Assembly: GCA_002364085.1 (NCBI GenBank)
Contig: DEXK01000021.1
Coordinates: 9,982 to 73,981, forward strand
DNA length: 64,000 nucleotides
Direction: 5' to 3'
Source: Balneolaceae bacterium UBA3186
GTDB lineage: Bacteria > Bacteroidota > Rhodothermia > Balneolales > Balneolaceae
The notes beneath the pieces were generated by a model. The model worked only from the letters and a program-made list of their open reading frames with translations. It did no database searches and was not told the origin of the DNA. The first letter of the stretch is position 1; every line of letters begins with the position of its first letter. The translations under genes and the position numbers were made by a program. Shown here piece by piece: positions 35,394 to 45,176 of this stretch.

Positions 35394-38300
35394 CTAATTA
35401 TCAATTTTAACAGTAAATGTTACCGTACCAGAACTCCCTGGTAGTAACGTTCCTGTGAATGTCCATTTAATGCCTCCGGTAGAACCTACAGAAGGACTTG
35501 TGATCGTACACCCGGTTAAATTATTCGGTAAAACCCCACAGTTAGCCGAACTAAACGTGGTGTACGTTGGCGTATTATCAGTAATTTCTAGTGAACTTAT
35601 TGGTTCGTCTCCATTATTGATATAGCTCACTGTGTAAGAGAGTGTTGCACCAGGCAACGCCTGAGCTTGATCAACTGATTTTGTTAGTACCAGCCCAGAT
35701 TCTTCATCACTTACAGTAACTAAATCGGTTCTTGAAAGTGATTGTTGAATTACCGGAGAGGTATTATTGTAATCCATAACCGCCAAAATAGTTGTGTTAC
35801 TTGAAGCTCCATTACTAACCCCTTGCGGTACTGTAACTCTAAGTAGTAAACAGACTGTTTGTCCTGTTGTTACATTCACAATATCATTAGGCTGGATAAT
35901 AGGCTCTCCACTATTAACAGTACCACTACAATTTAGATCATTATAAAGAACAACAGGCCAAGTAGCATTGGAAGGGTTGTTCACTGAACTGGTTGTAAAT
36001 GCAACCGCAGCATCAGTTTTAGCTTCAAATGTATGTTGGAAAAATGCAGTTGCACCCGGTTGCAGACTTTGAGAACCATCCGTTAAGAATATACTTTCTG
36101 CCACATCAGCAAAGTCTACACTTGTATAGGATGTCCCAACAGTATTCGTAAACGTGTTTATATCAGTGGTAATATCATATGAACCACCTGTATCTCCTGC
36201 ATCTCCACCTGTTGTTACAAAAGAAGTATTATTTATTTCCTGAATTTTTACAGTTCCGCCATTTCCAACAACAGACTTTGGAACATAAAGAATATATTCC
36301 CCGGCTCCATTAGTACTAGTTTGTTCAATTAATGTGCTTGATCCTGTTAAAGCTTTAACAACAGTATTTTCAAGACCAATTTCGTTACCATTCTTAATTC
36401 CATCATTTGCAGTTCCACCGCCAATTCCATTATCTGCAAAAACAGTACCTTCAATTCTTGAACCTTCAAAATCTCCAAAATTCATTTGAGCAGGAATGTT
36501 GTTAATCAGTAACGTTCTCAAGTTTGGTGTAGTAGACACAAAATCAACAGGATCTGTTTCAGGTGGAGTACATACATCAGGTGTTGGAACACTTTGTCCC
36601 ACTGATTCGATAAGATCATACTCGCCATTTAGAACATTGCTGAACTGATAAAACCCGTTTACGTCTGTAAGAACACTCTTACAACTGTTTAAACTTTTGT
36701 TATATAGAACAATGGTTACATTTTCCAAACCAACCTCATTCCCTTCTCTCAACGCATTGTGATTATCGTCTTTATATACATAACCATTAATAGTAACACC
36801 TGTTGCCACAACTCTTTGGTTTGTTGAAAATTCGGAAGTGTTGTTTCCTGCATCATAAGCAAGAGCTGTTATACGGTCATTTATTACAATACTTGTTGAA
36901 GAAACTGTAAATGTTTCGCTGAATGATCCATTTGCATTGGTATTAATTGTACCAATCAACGTTTGTCCTTCTCCATGAGGACGTATTAAAGTACCGCCTT
37001 CTTCTGTTAACCCTTGCTGATTACCATCATCGGCAGCTTTATATATCTCAATGGTATAAACTCCAGATAACCTTGTAGCATTTTTACCGATGTATCCCTC
37101 AACGGTCAATTGGTTGCCATCAATAGTTGCCAAAGTAAATACCGGGTAATCGAGTCCTTTGTTAGGCTCTGTAGATGCAGATTCTATAACTCCATCGTTA
37201 GGTGAAACTCCATCTGCTTCTCCATTTCCTGAAGTTACTATATCAATTGCCAGTCCTTTGTTATTAGAAAAACTGTTTTTAGTAATATAGATTCCCTGCT
37301 GAGGTTGTGCATCGGGGAAGCTTAAACGAACACCTGCCCCTTTGTAAGGCGCGCTTGAATAATCTGTACCATTTCCGGTTATTATGTTCTTTTCTATCAG
37401 AGTGCTTGAAACCTGATTCAATACATTAATACCGGTTGTTCTATGATTTTTGATCGTATTATTACGAATCGTATTACCTGAAGTCGCAGAACCAAAAGTA
37501 TTTCCAATTTCAATTCCACTTCCTCCATAGACATCGCTACCATTGCTCTTTCCATTTTCATGGAAAAGGTTTTGAGTGATAGACCATGTTCCTATTCCCT
37601 CAAGTCCATCCGCATTATTCTGAGCATTACCCGTTCTGTAGATCTCATTCTTTGTGAATTGTATAGTCGCGTTACCATTTTCAGAACGGATACCACTGTC
37701 TTTTGTATAAGCAATATAGTTACGTTGAATTAACGGTGTTTGTGAACCTGATCCCGTTATCAATATCCCTAAATCTGACTGATTTAAGCCTGTAGGGTCA
37801 GTACCATCGGCTCGGGTACCAATCATATTGTTCTCTATTGTACCGCCTGAGATACCGGTAAGAGTTAAAGATCTCGTATTATTAAACAGAGCAAAATGTC
37901 TTATTACAACTGCTCCAGAACTGTTTATTGATAATGCGTTATTTCCTACATCAGCTAGGTCTATCTCTAGCTCCTTTCGTTCAAAAGTATTTAATGAGAT
38001 CCCATCAACACCAACTGTTCCGCCGGTTCCGATTGTACCTGAATTCGGATTAAGAATTGCCAAAGGTGAATTTAAATCAAAAGATCGTCCATCCAATGTT
38101 GTTAAAGGATCGGTTATTACAGGAAGTTCTGAACTCAATGTAATTTTCCACCAGTTTCCACCACTTCCGGTTTCATTAGTTGCTACAGAAGGAACAAATC
38201 TCATGGTATTTGCTCCTGAGATCTCGTTCGCATTAGTAATGAATTGTCTCAAAGAACCTTGAACGCTTCTGTTAGATGATACATCGTCATCACCATCTCT

Positions 38301-41300
38301 GGTATCAGTAACCACATTAAAACTGAATCCAAAGTTAAGCCCGGAAACATTATTACTTGCCATGGTAACCTTTGCAACATGTTCAGCGTTTGCAAGATCA
38401 GTATTAGCTGGGTCCGTTCCAACAGGCAGGTTATCAGATTGATTTCCTCTTCTACCCCCAAAGCAATTACCGGCTGAACCTTTTGTTCCAATACCACCTG
38501 TTCCATCAGAACAAAGTGCTCCTGATGGTGCGTACACTTGCTCTGCCCAACTTGCACCGTTTGTCAGATTTCCTGTTTTAGAATTTACAACTACCCAATA
38601 GTCTGCGTCTTCTCCGATCTGAAATGTAAACGCTCCCGAAATAGTAGTTGTATCGGATCTTAAGAATACATCATCACTACCATCAGCTAGACCATCACCA
38701 CCATCTTTAAATAAATGAACTACTACATCCTTTACAGCCGTTTGATCTCCAGATGCGTCACTTAGGTTAGTATCTCCATCGGTTAGAGCATTTCCTGTTT
38801 TGTCTCTGAAAACTATCCCTTCTACAGTATTACTTATATATATAGCTACTTTGGAAGTATCGTTTGCCTGATTTGGGTCAAACTGATTCAATCCTAACAG
38901 GTATGCTGTATTTACAAGCGAATCAGCTGTTACGCCAGAGTTCACGGTTGCTTCCACAGTCATAGTTACTGAACTACCGTTGTTAAGAGTACCAACTGAC
39001 CAAGTCTTATTGATTTGATTGTATGTTCCTTGACTTGGAGTTGCTTGTACTAAAGCCAAACCGGAAGGCAATGTTTCATTAACATCTACTTCTGTAGCTC
39101 TTTCAGGCCCATTGTTTGTAACTGTAATTGTGAAATTAATGGATTCGTTTTCTAACGGATTTGCATTATCCACTGTCTTGACTACGGAAATATCAGCATC
39201 ACGTGTAGTTACAACTTCAGGGTTAAAATCCTGATTTCTACATTGAACGAAATCAATATCCACTAGACGATCATTACTATAACCATTTGTAAAATTTGAT
39301 CCTGTTCTGAATTCGAATACAGAAGTATAATTATACTTTATATACGCCATATGATCGAAATCCAATGAACCGTTTCCATCTGTTGCCGGAGTAGAAGTAA
39401 AGAACTGGAAAGCTCCTGAAGTAGTTTCAGTAAGATTATTTCCTCCCTGAACAGAGTTAGATTGATTCTGAGTAAACCCTAAGAAATCACGAATAGATTG
39501 GGAAGTATTATTAGGATTTATGTAACCGTCAATATCCAATGCGGTCATTGCAAAATTCTTTTTTACAGGGGTTGTTGTACCTGTAGCTACAAACTTAAAC
39601 TCCCAGTCAATATACCCACCACTTTGAGTAGCCTGGAATAATGGACTGAAATTTGCAGCGCTATTCCCAGATCCATTATCATCGATATTGCTTAGAGAAG
39701 CATTGCTGATTGCTTTTATTTTTACCAAGGCATCAAGTCCTGACGCGATATTATTAAATCTATATACTGCGTTTACTTGTCCGGATATACCTTCTTCTAA
39801 GGAATTGCTGCTGAAATTAAATAAAGGAGGTTCATTACAGGTTAATCCTGAAGATGGATCAAACACTATAATATCAACGTCTGCACTATTGTTACTTTGA
39901 TTACCATCTCCACCTGTAAAATTTGAGAAACTGGCAGTGTTTTTAATGGTATTTCCTTCCTGACCTGTATTAACTGTGGCTTTTAACGTTAGTGTTGCAG
40001 ATTGTAGCCCTGAAAGTGTTCCAATATCCCAAATTCCTGTTCCGTTTGCATAAGTTCCTAATGTTGTAGTACCGGAAACATAAGTTAAACCTGCAGGAAG
40101 TTGGTCTGTTACCTCTACATTTCCTACTGCATTTCCTTTTTCATTTTTTGCAGTTATGGTATACGATACTGTATCACCAACTGAAGGAGTAACATTATCT
40201 ACAGCTTTTGTAACAGAAACGTCAATTATGTTTTCTGAAACCGGACTACTAAAATTGTTAATCTCACAAGGATCAAAACTTAACCTGTATAAACGATTTG
40301 ATGTTGATCCTCCTCCCTGTATACCTGCTCTGAATCTGAATTTCGGCTCATTGGTGTAAGCACTGTATACCGTATGATCAGTAAAATCAGCATCTACAGA
40401 AGATACTCCATTGAAATTATCCGGAGTGTAGGTTGCATAAATACCTTCAGAACCAATAACAAGATCTGTAGTACTTTCAATGGTGTAAGAGCTCAGGTTT
40501 TGAAATCCTACATATTCCTTCAAACTTGCACCGTTACCATCCACATCACTCGATGTTGCTGCAAATGACAGATACTTTTGAACATTTGTAGCAGAATCGT
40601 AAAATGAAATTTCAAAATCCATGAAAGCATCATTGCCATCCGCACTTTGAACTCTTGGTGAAAATGCCTCATTAAAGGCCGTTGTTCCACTGGTTTGATC
40701 AATATCTGTCAGCGTAGCATTATTATCGGTTATAATCTCAATACGAGCATATACTCCCGGAATAACAGAATCAAACTTATACACCGCACCTAGTTCCAAA
40801 GCAGTACCACTTTCAAGAGTATAAGTTGTAAATCTAAGCAATGGCCTATCATTACAAGATGTAGGAGCACTGGCTTCATCAACGGTTATATTAACAGTGG
40901 ATGAATTGTTAGAAATATTTGTGTCATTTTGATCAACCGACTGAATAGTAGCTGTGTTAGCTATAGTGCTTCCTTCTGTATTTTGATCAACCTGAGCATT
41001 GATTACCAGTGAAGCACTTGCTCCGTTTACAAAAGTACCAATATCCCAGATTCCAGTTGAATTATTAAAGGTTCCTACACTCGGGTTTGCGCTTTGAAAA
41101 GTTATTCCAGATGGAAGCTGATCAAGGATCTTTAGATTTGTTGCATCTCTTGGCCCCTGATTTGTTACTGAAATTGTATAGTTTATAAAATCTCCCTCAA
41201 TTGGAACCGAGTTATCTACAATTTTGAGTACCTGAATATCTGCAGCCTCTGCAACCACTGTAATTCCTGCTGAAGCTGAGTTATTATTTAACTCCGGATC

Positions 41301-44300
41301 GTTCTCATTTAACTGTGTAATTTCAGCATTATTTGTGATCGTATTTCCTACCGTACCACTATTAACAGTAGCTACAATTGTTAATGTAACAGTAGTAGTA
41401 TCACCTTCAGCTAGAGTTCCAATATTCCAAACATCAGTTGAGGTGTTATATGTACCCTGACTTGCAGTATGAGATTGATAGGTAATTCCATTTGGAAGTT
41501 CATCGGTTACCTGAACTCCTGTAGCGTCAAAATCTCCGGGATTTGTTACAGACACTGTATATGTGATTGTTTCTCCCTCAACAGGAGTGGAATTATCTAC
41601 CACTTTATCAATTTCCAGATCAGGTGTAGCCGGTTCTTGGATACTAACTGCGTAATCTTCAACCTCGCCACCAATTGCAATACCATAAGGAGACGCTACA
41701 CTGCTTGTTTGCGATGCAATACGGAAACGTGCGAAAGTATCACCCGTGATCAATCCTGATAATCCTCCCCAGCTTAAAGAAGCAACTCCTCCAATACATT
41801 CTGCAAAAGCATACTCTGAATTATCAAAAGCTCCATTTTGATTAGTATCTAACCAACCACCTACTTTACCTCCTGTTGTACACACAAGATCAACTTCATA
41901 CTCAGAGTAATTTGTTCTTAAAACCGGAAGCGAAGTAATTGCGTCTTCATCATCTCCTGCACCAATTCCTGTGGTCTCTGAATCATCTCCATTCGCTTGA
42001 GAATTAGAAATTCCATTACCGTCTGCATCTACTGTGCCTCCAAAATACACCGGATTAGAACCCGTGTTACTTAGTACGTGAAATGCCGGGTCATTTCCTC
42101 TTGAATTGTAAGATGTTCTGTATGAACTTGGTGCATCACCGTAATCTGCTAACAGGGCTAAACCAACATGGATGTTATCAGTTTGAGATACTAATTTTCT
42201 AATCTCAATTCTCTCAACACCTGTAGTATTAATTCTGAACCAAATGGCATTAGAAGAAGAAGTACAAGATTGATTTCCTGAAACAGTCGGCTGCAGTTCC
42301 AGAGTTGTATTTCCGTTGGTATAATTTAGATTTACTGAATTTGTACAAACTCCACCATCATTACCCTGCCCGGTGACCCATCCATTAAGAGCTACTTTAG
42401 TATTTGTTCCATCAAATGCTTCTAATGTGTAAGCTGTATTACCTGAATTTGGACTAAGCTTATTTAAACTTAGAATAATGGCATCTGAAGGAATTCCATT
42501 TGCTATGTTTATATCAAATGAAGTTGCATTTCCTGTGTTTCCACTGGCATTAACCTGAGGACCATTGAACTGGTCTCCTGAAAATGAACCGCTGGACCAT
42601 TGCTGGAGCGCATTTGGCGAAAAAGTAGTTTGTGTTCCACCTTGTGCATCAACTGTAGCAATTTCAACATTTCCTACTTTTGCTGAAATCGTAGTAGAAT
42701 TATTAGTTCCATCGAAGCATGCCCAACTTGCATCATTTCCGTTAACGATAGGACATGGATCAGGACCAAAAGGAATATTAGTTGAGGTGTAATTGATCGC
42801 ATTTGTTCCGGTAAAAGCTGCCGCTTCATTTGTGGCAATATCTCGAATTCTATTCGTTCCCGGAGTGTAATCGAAAGTTACATTATCACCTTGTTGAATA
42901 GCATTAGTTAATTCAATATTAACTCTCACATTTGTTATTGAGATACTTGAAATGCTTACCGGGGATCCATTTACCCTAACTTCAAAGTCAGTTGTTGCGG
43001 GAACTGAATTCGCATCCAGTATTTCATCATAATCGAGCAAAAGAGAACTTCCACCTACCAGACTTGTTTCATAAACAGGTGCTACATTATCTGAAACTGC
43101 GGAAGCTTCTGCAGAGTTACTACTTGCATTTAAACTCCCATCCTGCGATGCTACCACATAGTAGTATGTATTACCATTAAGCGCACTGTTGTCTGTGAAG
43201 GTGTAACTAGAACTTTCGTTATCCACAACAACTCCAACTTGCGTATATGGACCGCCCGGTGTAGTGGATCTTCTGATTGAATAACTCCCTATTTGCCCTC
43301 CTGTACCTACATCTAGGAAGGAAACTGCAATAGCCCCATTGGCAACAGCAGTAGCACTTACACCCAATGGCGGTGTTGGAGTATAACCGGTAGTTTGGTT
43401 TGTAACTGACTCATTATTTAATGAGGATGCTAAATTCCCAACATTATCCCGAATCTTATTAATACCCGGAGTGTAATCCAGTTCAACATTGTCAGTAGGT
43501 TGAACCACATTCGTTAATGTAAGTATAACCTGATTTCCTGAAATTGTTAAACTACTTACAGGATTATTATTAAAGATATTTACTGTAACTGAGTAATCTG
43601 AGTTTGCAGGAGCAGATGAAATATCAATAGGTTCATCATAGTAAAGAGTAAGTGTTTCTCCATTTACTATAACAGAATCCAGTTGAGGCGAAACACCATC
43701 GGCAGTTGCTGACACTTCAGCAGAATTAGCACTTTCATTAGAGGAACCATCAATTGCACTAACTACATAATAGTAAGTGGTTCCATTCACAGGTGTATTA
43801 TCAGTAAATGTATAGCTTATACTTTCATTATCACTTACTGTACCAACCTGAGAATAAGGTCCACCAGAACTTGTAGCTCTTTTAACAGAATAAGAAGCTA
43901 CTCCACTTCCGTTAGATTCATCTACATCATCAAAGTTAATTCTAATAGCACCACCTGATATCGCACTTGCAGATACATTCTGTGGAATTCCCGGGGGTGT
44001 AATATCCGGAGTGTTATTGGTTACCGTTTGATTAGAAAGGTTTGCTGCTTGTGTACCTTGCTGATCCAGAATAGGATTTGTACCGGCAGTATAATCCAAT
44101 GCTACATTATCACTTAAGAATACAGCCGGAGACACAGTAATTGTAACAATATCATTGTTAATAGAAACATTTGTTACTGTAATAGATGCCCCATTAACTC
44201 TAACATCAAAATCACCTACTGCAGGAGTAGATGACGCATTAAGAATTTGATCGTAATCTAACGTTAACGTTGTACCATTGATAGTACTGGTCTCTAGCTG

Positions 44301-45176
44301 AGGAGGATTATCGGCAAAATTGACAACTATAGAACCGTTATTCTCATTTCCAGTTCCATCGCCTCCTGCTGTGAAACTACTTGATGTAGCCGAAGCAGCT
44401 ATGAATGAGCCTCCACCTCCTGCACCACCATTAGCTCCTGCACCACCACCACCGGAATAACCGGCTCCACCACCACTATAATTAGAATCTGCTCCACCGC
44501 CACCTGTAAATCCACGACCACCGGCTGAACCTGTGCCGTTACCGGTTCCTCCATTTGCAATATCCAGAAGCTGTGATGTATCTGTTGTAGTTGCATCCGC
44601 ACGGGCACCACCTCCTGCGTCAGACGAACCACCATCAGAAAATACACCACCACCACCACCTGCAGCTGCTGTATTTGTAGTTGTGCCTCCACCATTTCCG
44701 TTGGTACCTGCTGCTCCCGGTCCTGTTCCTGTTCCTGCATCACCTGCTGTAATACTATTACCGCCTAAACCAAGAGCTCCGTTGGAATTATCACCACCAC
44801 CACCGGCACCGGCAACCATTACCAATACATCATTAATATAAACACCAGTACTACCACCACCACCGGCACTTGAACCCGCATGAGTAACTCCAGCTTCCCC
44901 AACTACATAACGAATTACATCTCCGGCATTTACTGCAAAAGTAGCAACAGCAGTAGCTCCTTCACCACCAATAGTGTTAATACCATTTCCACCATCACCA
45001 CCTTTTATAGTTATAGTAACTTGTCCATCGGAAGGTACTGTATAAGAACCTGAAGTTAGAGTAGTCTCGTTTACAACTACTTGACCGAATACATTTACTC
45101 CCGAAAGAAGTATGAAAAACACTGCTGTTAACAGGCTTAAAAATCTCATTTGATATATTTTTTTATCGAAGATCAA
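35394..45176 (-). CDS. Giant secreted multidomain adhesin-like protein (Gly-rich, SwmB, FN3, GEVED, DUF11, SdrD, beta-helix)
   Basis: 3260 aa. The TTG start at 45176 has GGAGG 7 nt upstream, inside the previous gene's last codons; an ATG at 45149 (MRFLSLLTAVFF) is the alternative. Signal peptide ends at NVFGQ. Domains in order: a Gly-rich domain of GGGG runs (~60-280); three SwmB-like domains (~290, ~500, ~695) alternating with two fibronectin III domains (~392, ~593); a GEVED-type domain (~1014-1178, starting DYGDAPSSY); four DUF11 repeats (~1185, 1312, 1654, 1992); two copies of an unnamed module (~1440-1640, 1780-1985); an SdrD-like domain (~2115); a CSLREA-type/right-handed beta-helix region (~2290-2670); two SdrD-like domains (~2789, 2899); and a final DUF11-like domain (~3120-3260). 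There is no type IX C-terminal domain and no LPxTG. Likely cell-surface or released. Confidence 0.9.
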   Translation of the reverse strand: MIFDKKIYQMRFLSLLTAVFFILLSGVNVFGQVVVNETTLTSGSYTVPSDGQVTITIKGGDGGNGINTIGGEGATAVATFAVNAGDVIRYVVGEAGVTHAGSSAGGGGSTGVYINDVLVMVAGAGGGGDNSNGALGLGGNSITAGDAGTGTGPGAAGTNGNGGGTTTNTAAAGGGGGVFSDGGSSDAGGGARADATTTDTSQLLDIANGGTGNGTGSAGGRGFTGGGGADSNYSGGGAGYSGGGGAGANGGAGGGGSFIAASATSSSFTAGGDGTGNENNGSIVVNFADNPPQLETSTINGTTLTLDYDQILNASSTPAVGDFDVRVNGASITVTNVSINNDIVTITVSPAVFLSDNVALDYTAGTNPILDQQGTQAANLSNQTVTNNTPDITPPGIPQNVSASAISGGAIRINFDDVDESNGSGVASYSVKRATSSGGPYSQVGTVSDNESISYTFTDNTPVNGTTYYYVVSAIDGSSNESANSAEVSATADGVSPQLDSVIVNGETLTLYYDEPIDISSAPANSDYSVTVNIFNNNPVSSLTISGNQVILTLTNVVQPTDNVELDYTPGINKIRDNVGNLASSLNNESVTNQTTGYTPTPPLGVSATAVANGAIAVSFLDVGTGGQIGSYSIRRSTTPGGPYTQVGVVVDNESSSYTFTDNSALNGNTYYYVVASQDGSLNASSNSAEASAVSDNVAPVYETSLVGGSSLLLDYDEILDANSVPATTDFEVRVNGSPVSISSISITNVRVNIELTNAIQQGDNVTFDYTPGTNRIRDIATNEAAAFTGTNAINYTSTNIPFGPDPCPIVNGNDASWACFDGTNNSTTISAKVGNVEIATVDAQGGTQTTFSPNALQQWSSGSFSGDQFNGPQVNASGNTGNATSFDINIANGIPSDAIILSLNKLSPNSGNTAYTLEAFDGTNTKVALNGWVTGQGNDGGVCTNSVNLNYTNGNTTLELQPTVSGNQSCTSSSNAIWFRINTTGVERIEIRKLVSQTDNIHVGLALLADYGDAPSSYRTSYNSRGNDPAFHVLSNTGSNPVYFGGTVDADGNGISNSQANGDDSETTGIGAGDDEDAITSLPVLRTNYSEYEVDLVCTTGGKVGGWLDTNQNGAFDNSEYAFAECIGGVASLSWGGLSGLITGDTFARFRIASQTSSVASPYGIAIGGEVEDYAVSIQEPATPDLEIDKVVDNSTPVEGETITYTVSVTNPGDFDATGVQVTDELPNGITYQSHTASQGTYNTSTDVWNIGTLAEGDTTTVTLTIVATVNSGTVGNTITNNAEITQLNENDPELNNNSASAGITVVAEAADIQVLKIVDNSVPIEGDFINYTISVTNQGPRDATNLKILDQLPSGITFQSANPSVGTFNNSTGIWDIGTFVNGASASLVINAQVDQNTEGSTIANTATIQSVDQNDTNISNNSSTVNITVDEASAPTSCNDRPLLRFTTYTLESGTALELGAVYKFDSVIPGVYARIEIITDNNATLTDIDQTSGTTAFNEAFSPRVQSADGNDAFMDFEISFYDSATNVQKYLSFAATSSDVDGNGASLKEYVGFQNLSSYTIESTTDLVIGSEGIYATYTPDNFNGVSSVDADFTDHTVYSAYTNEPKFRFRAGIQGGGSTSNRLYRLSFDPCEINNFSSPVSENIIDVSVTKAVDNVTPSVGDTVSYTITAKNEKGNAVGNVEVTDQLPAGLTYVSGTTTLGTYANGTGIWDIGTLSGLQSATLTLKATVNTGQEGNTIKNTASFSNFTGGDGNQSNNSADVDIIVFDPSSGLTCNEPPLFNFSSNSLEEGISGQVNAVYRFNNIASGLDALVKIKAISNASLSNIDDNGSGNSAANFSPLFQATQSGGYIDWEFKFVATGTTTPVKKNFAMTALDIDGYINPNNTSQSIRDFLGFTQNQSNSVQGGNNLTETTSGAFQFFTSTPATDGNGSLDFDHMAYIKYNYTSVFEFRTGSNFTNGYSNDRLVDIDFVQCRNQDFNPEVVTTRDADISVVKTVDNANPLENESINFTITVTNNGPERATEVDVNETLPSGLALVQATPSQGTYNQINKTWSVGTLNNGSSVTMTVEATVNSGVTADSLVNTAYLLGLNQFDPNQANDTSKVAIYISNTVEGIVFRDKTGNALTDGDTNLSDASGDQTAVKDVVVHLFKDGGDGLADGSDDVFLRSDTTTISGAFTFQIGEDADYWVVVNSKTGNLTNGASWAEQVYAPSGALCSDGTGGIGTKGSAGNCFGGRRGNQSDNLPVGTDPANTDLANAEHVAKVTMASNNVSGLNFGFSFNVVTDTRDGDDDVSSNRSVQGSLRQFITNANEISGANTMRFVPSVATNETGSGGNWWKITLSSELPVITDPLTTLDGRSFDLNSPLAILNPNSGTIGTGGTVGVDGISLNTFERKELEIDLADVGNNALSINSSGAVVIRHFALFNNTRSLTLTGISGGTIENNMIGTRADGTDPTGLNQSDLGILITGSGSQTPLIQRNYIAYTKDSGIRSENGNATIQFTKNEIYRTGNAQNNADGLEGIGTWSITQNLFHENGKSNGSDVYGGSGIEIGNTFGSATSGNTIRNNTIKNHRTTGINVLNQVSSTLIEKNIITGNGTDYSSAPYKGAGVRLSFPDAQPQQGIYITKNSFSNNKGLAIDIVTSGNGEADGVSPNDGVIESASTEPNKGLDYPVFTLATIDGNQLTVEGYIGKNATRLSGVYTIEIYKAADDGNQQGLTEEGGTLIRPHGEGQTLIGTINTNANGSFSETFTVSSTSIVINDRITALAYDAGNNTSEFSTNQRVVATGVTINGYVYKDDNHNALREGNEVGLENVTIVLYNKSLNSCKSVLTDVNGFYQFSNVLNGEYDLIESVGQSVPTPDVCTPPETDPVDFVSTTPNLRTLLINNIPAQMNFGDFEGSRIEGTVFADNGIGGGTANDGIKNGNEIGLENTVVKALTGSSTLIEQTSTNGAGEYILYVPKSVVGNGGTVKIQEINNTSFVTTGGDAGDTGGSYDITTDINTFTNTVGTSYTSVDFADVAESIFLTDGSQSLQPGATAFFQHTFEAKTDAAVAFTTSSVNNPSNATWPVVLYNDLNCSGTVNSGEPIIQPNDIVNVTTGQTVCLLLRVTVPQGVSNGASSNTTILAVMDYNNTSPVIQQSLSRTDLVTVSDEESGLVLTKSVDQAQALPGATLSYTVSYINNGDEPISSLEITDNTPTYTTFSSANCGVLPNNLTGCTITSPSVGSTGGIKWTFTGTLLPGSSGTVTFTVKIDN

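Noticed and set aside
44533..44841. Pro-rich plus-strand ORF opposite the Gly-rich domain
   Set aside because: It is the antisense of GGN-rich codons of the giant protein; the composition is forced by the other strand.
44390..44870. CCA/CCACCA-rich tract looked at as a possible tandem-repeat or CRISPR-like array
   Set aside because: No constant repeat with unique spacers; the periodicity comes from Gly codons of the polyglycine domain.
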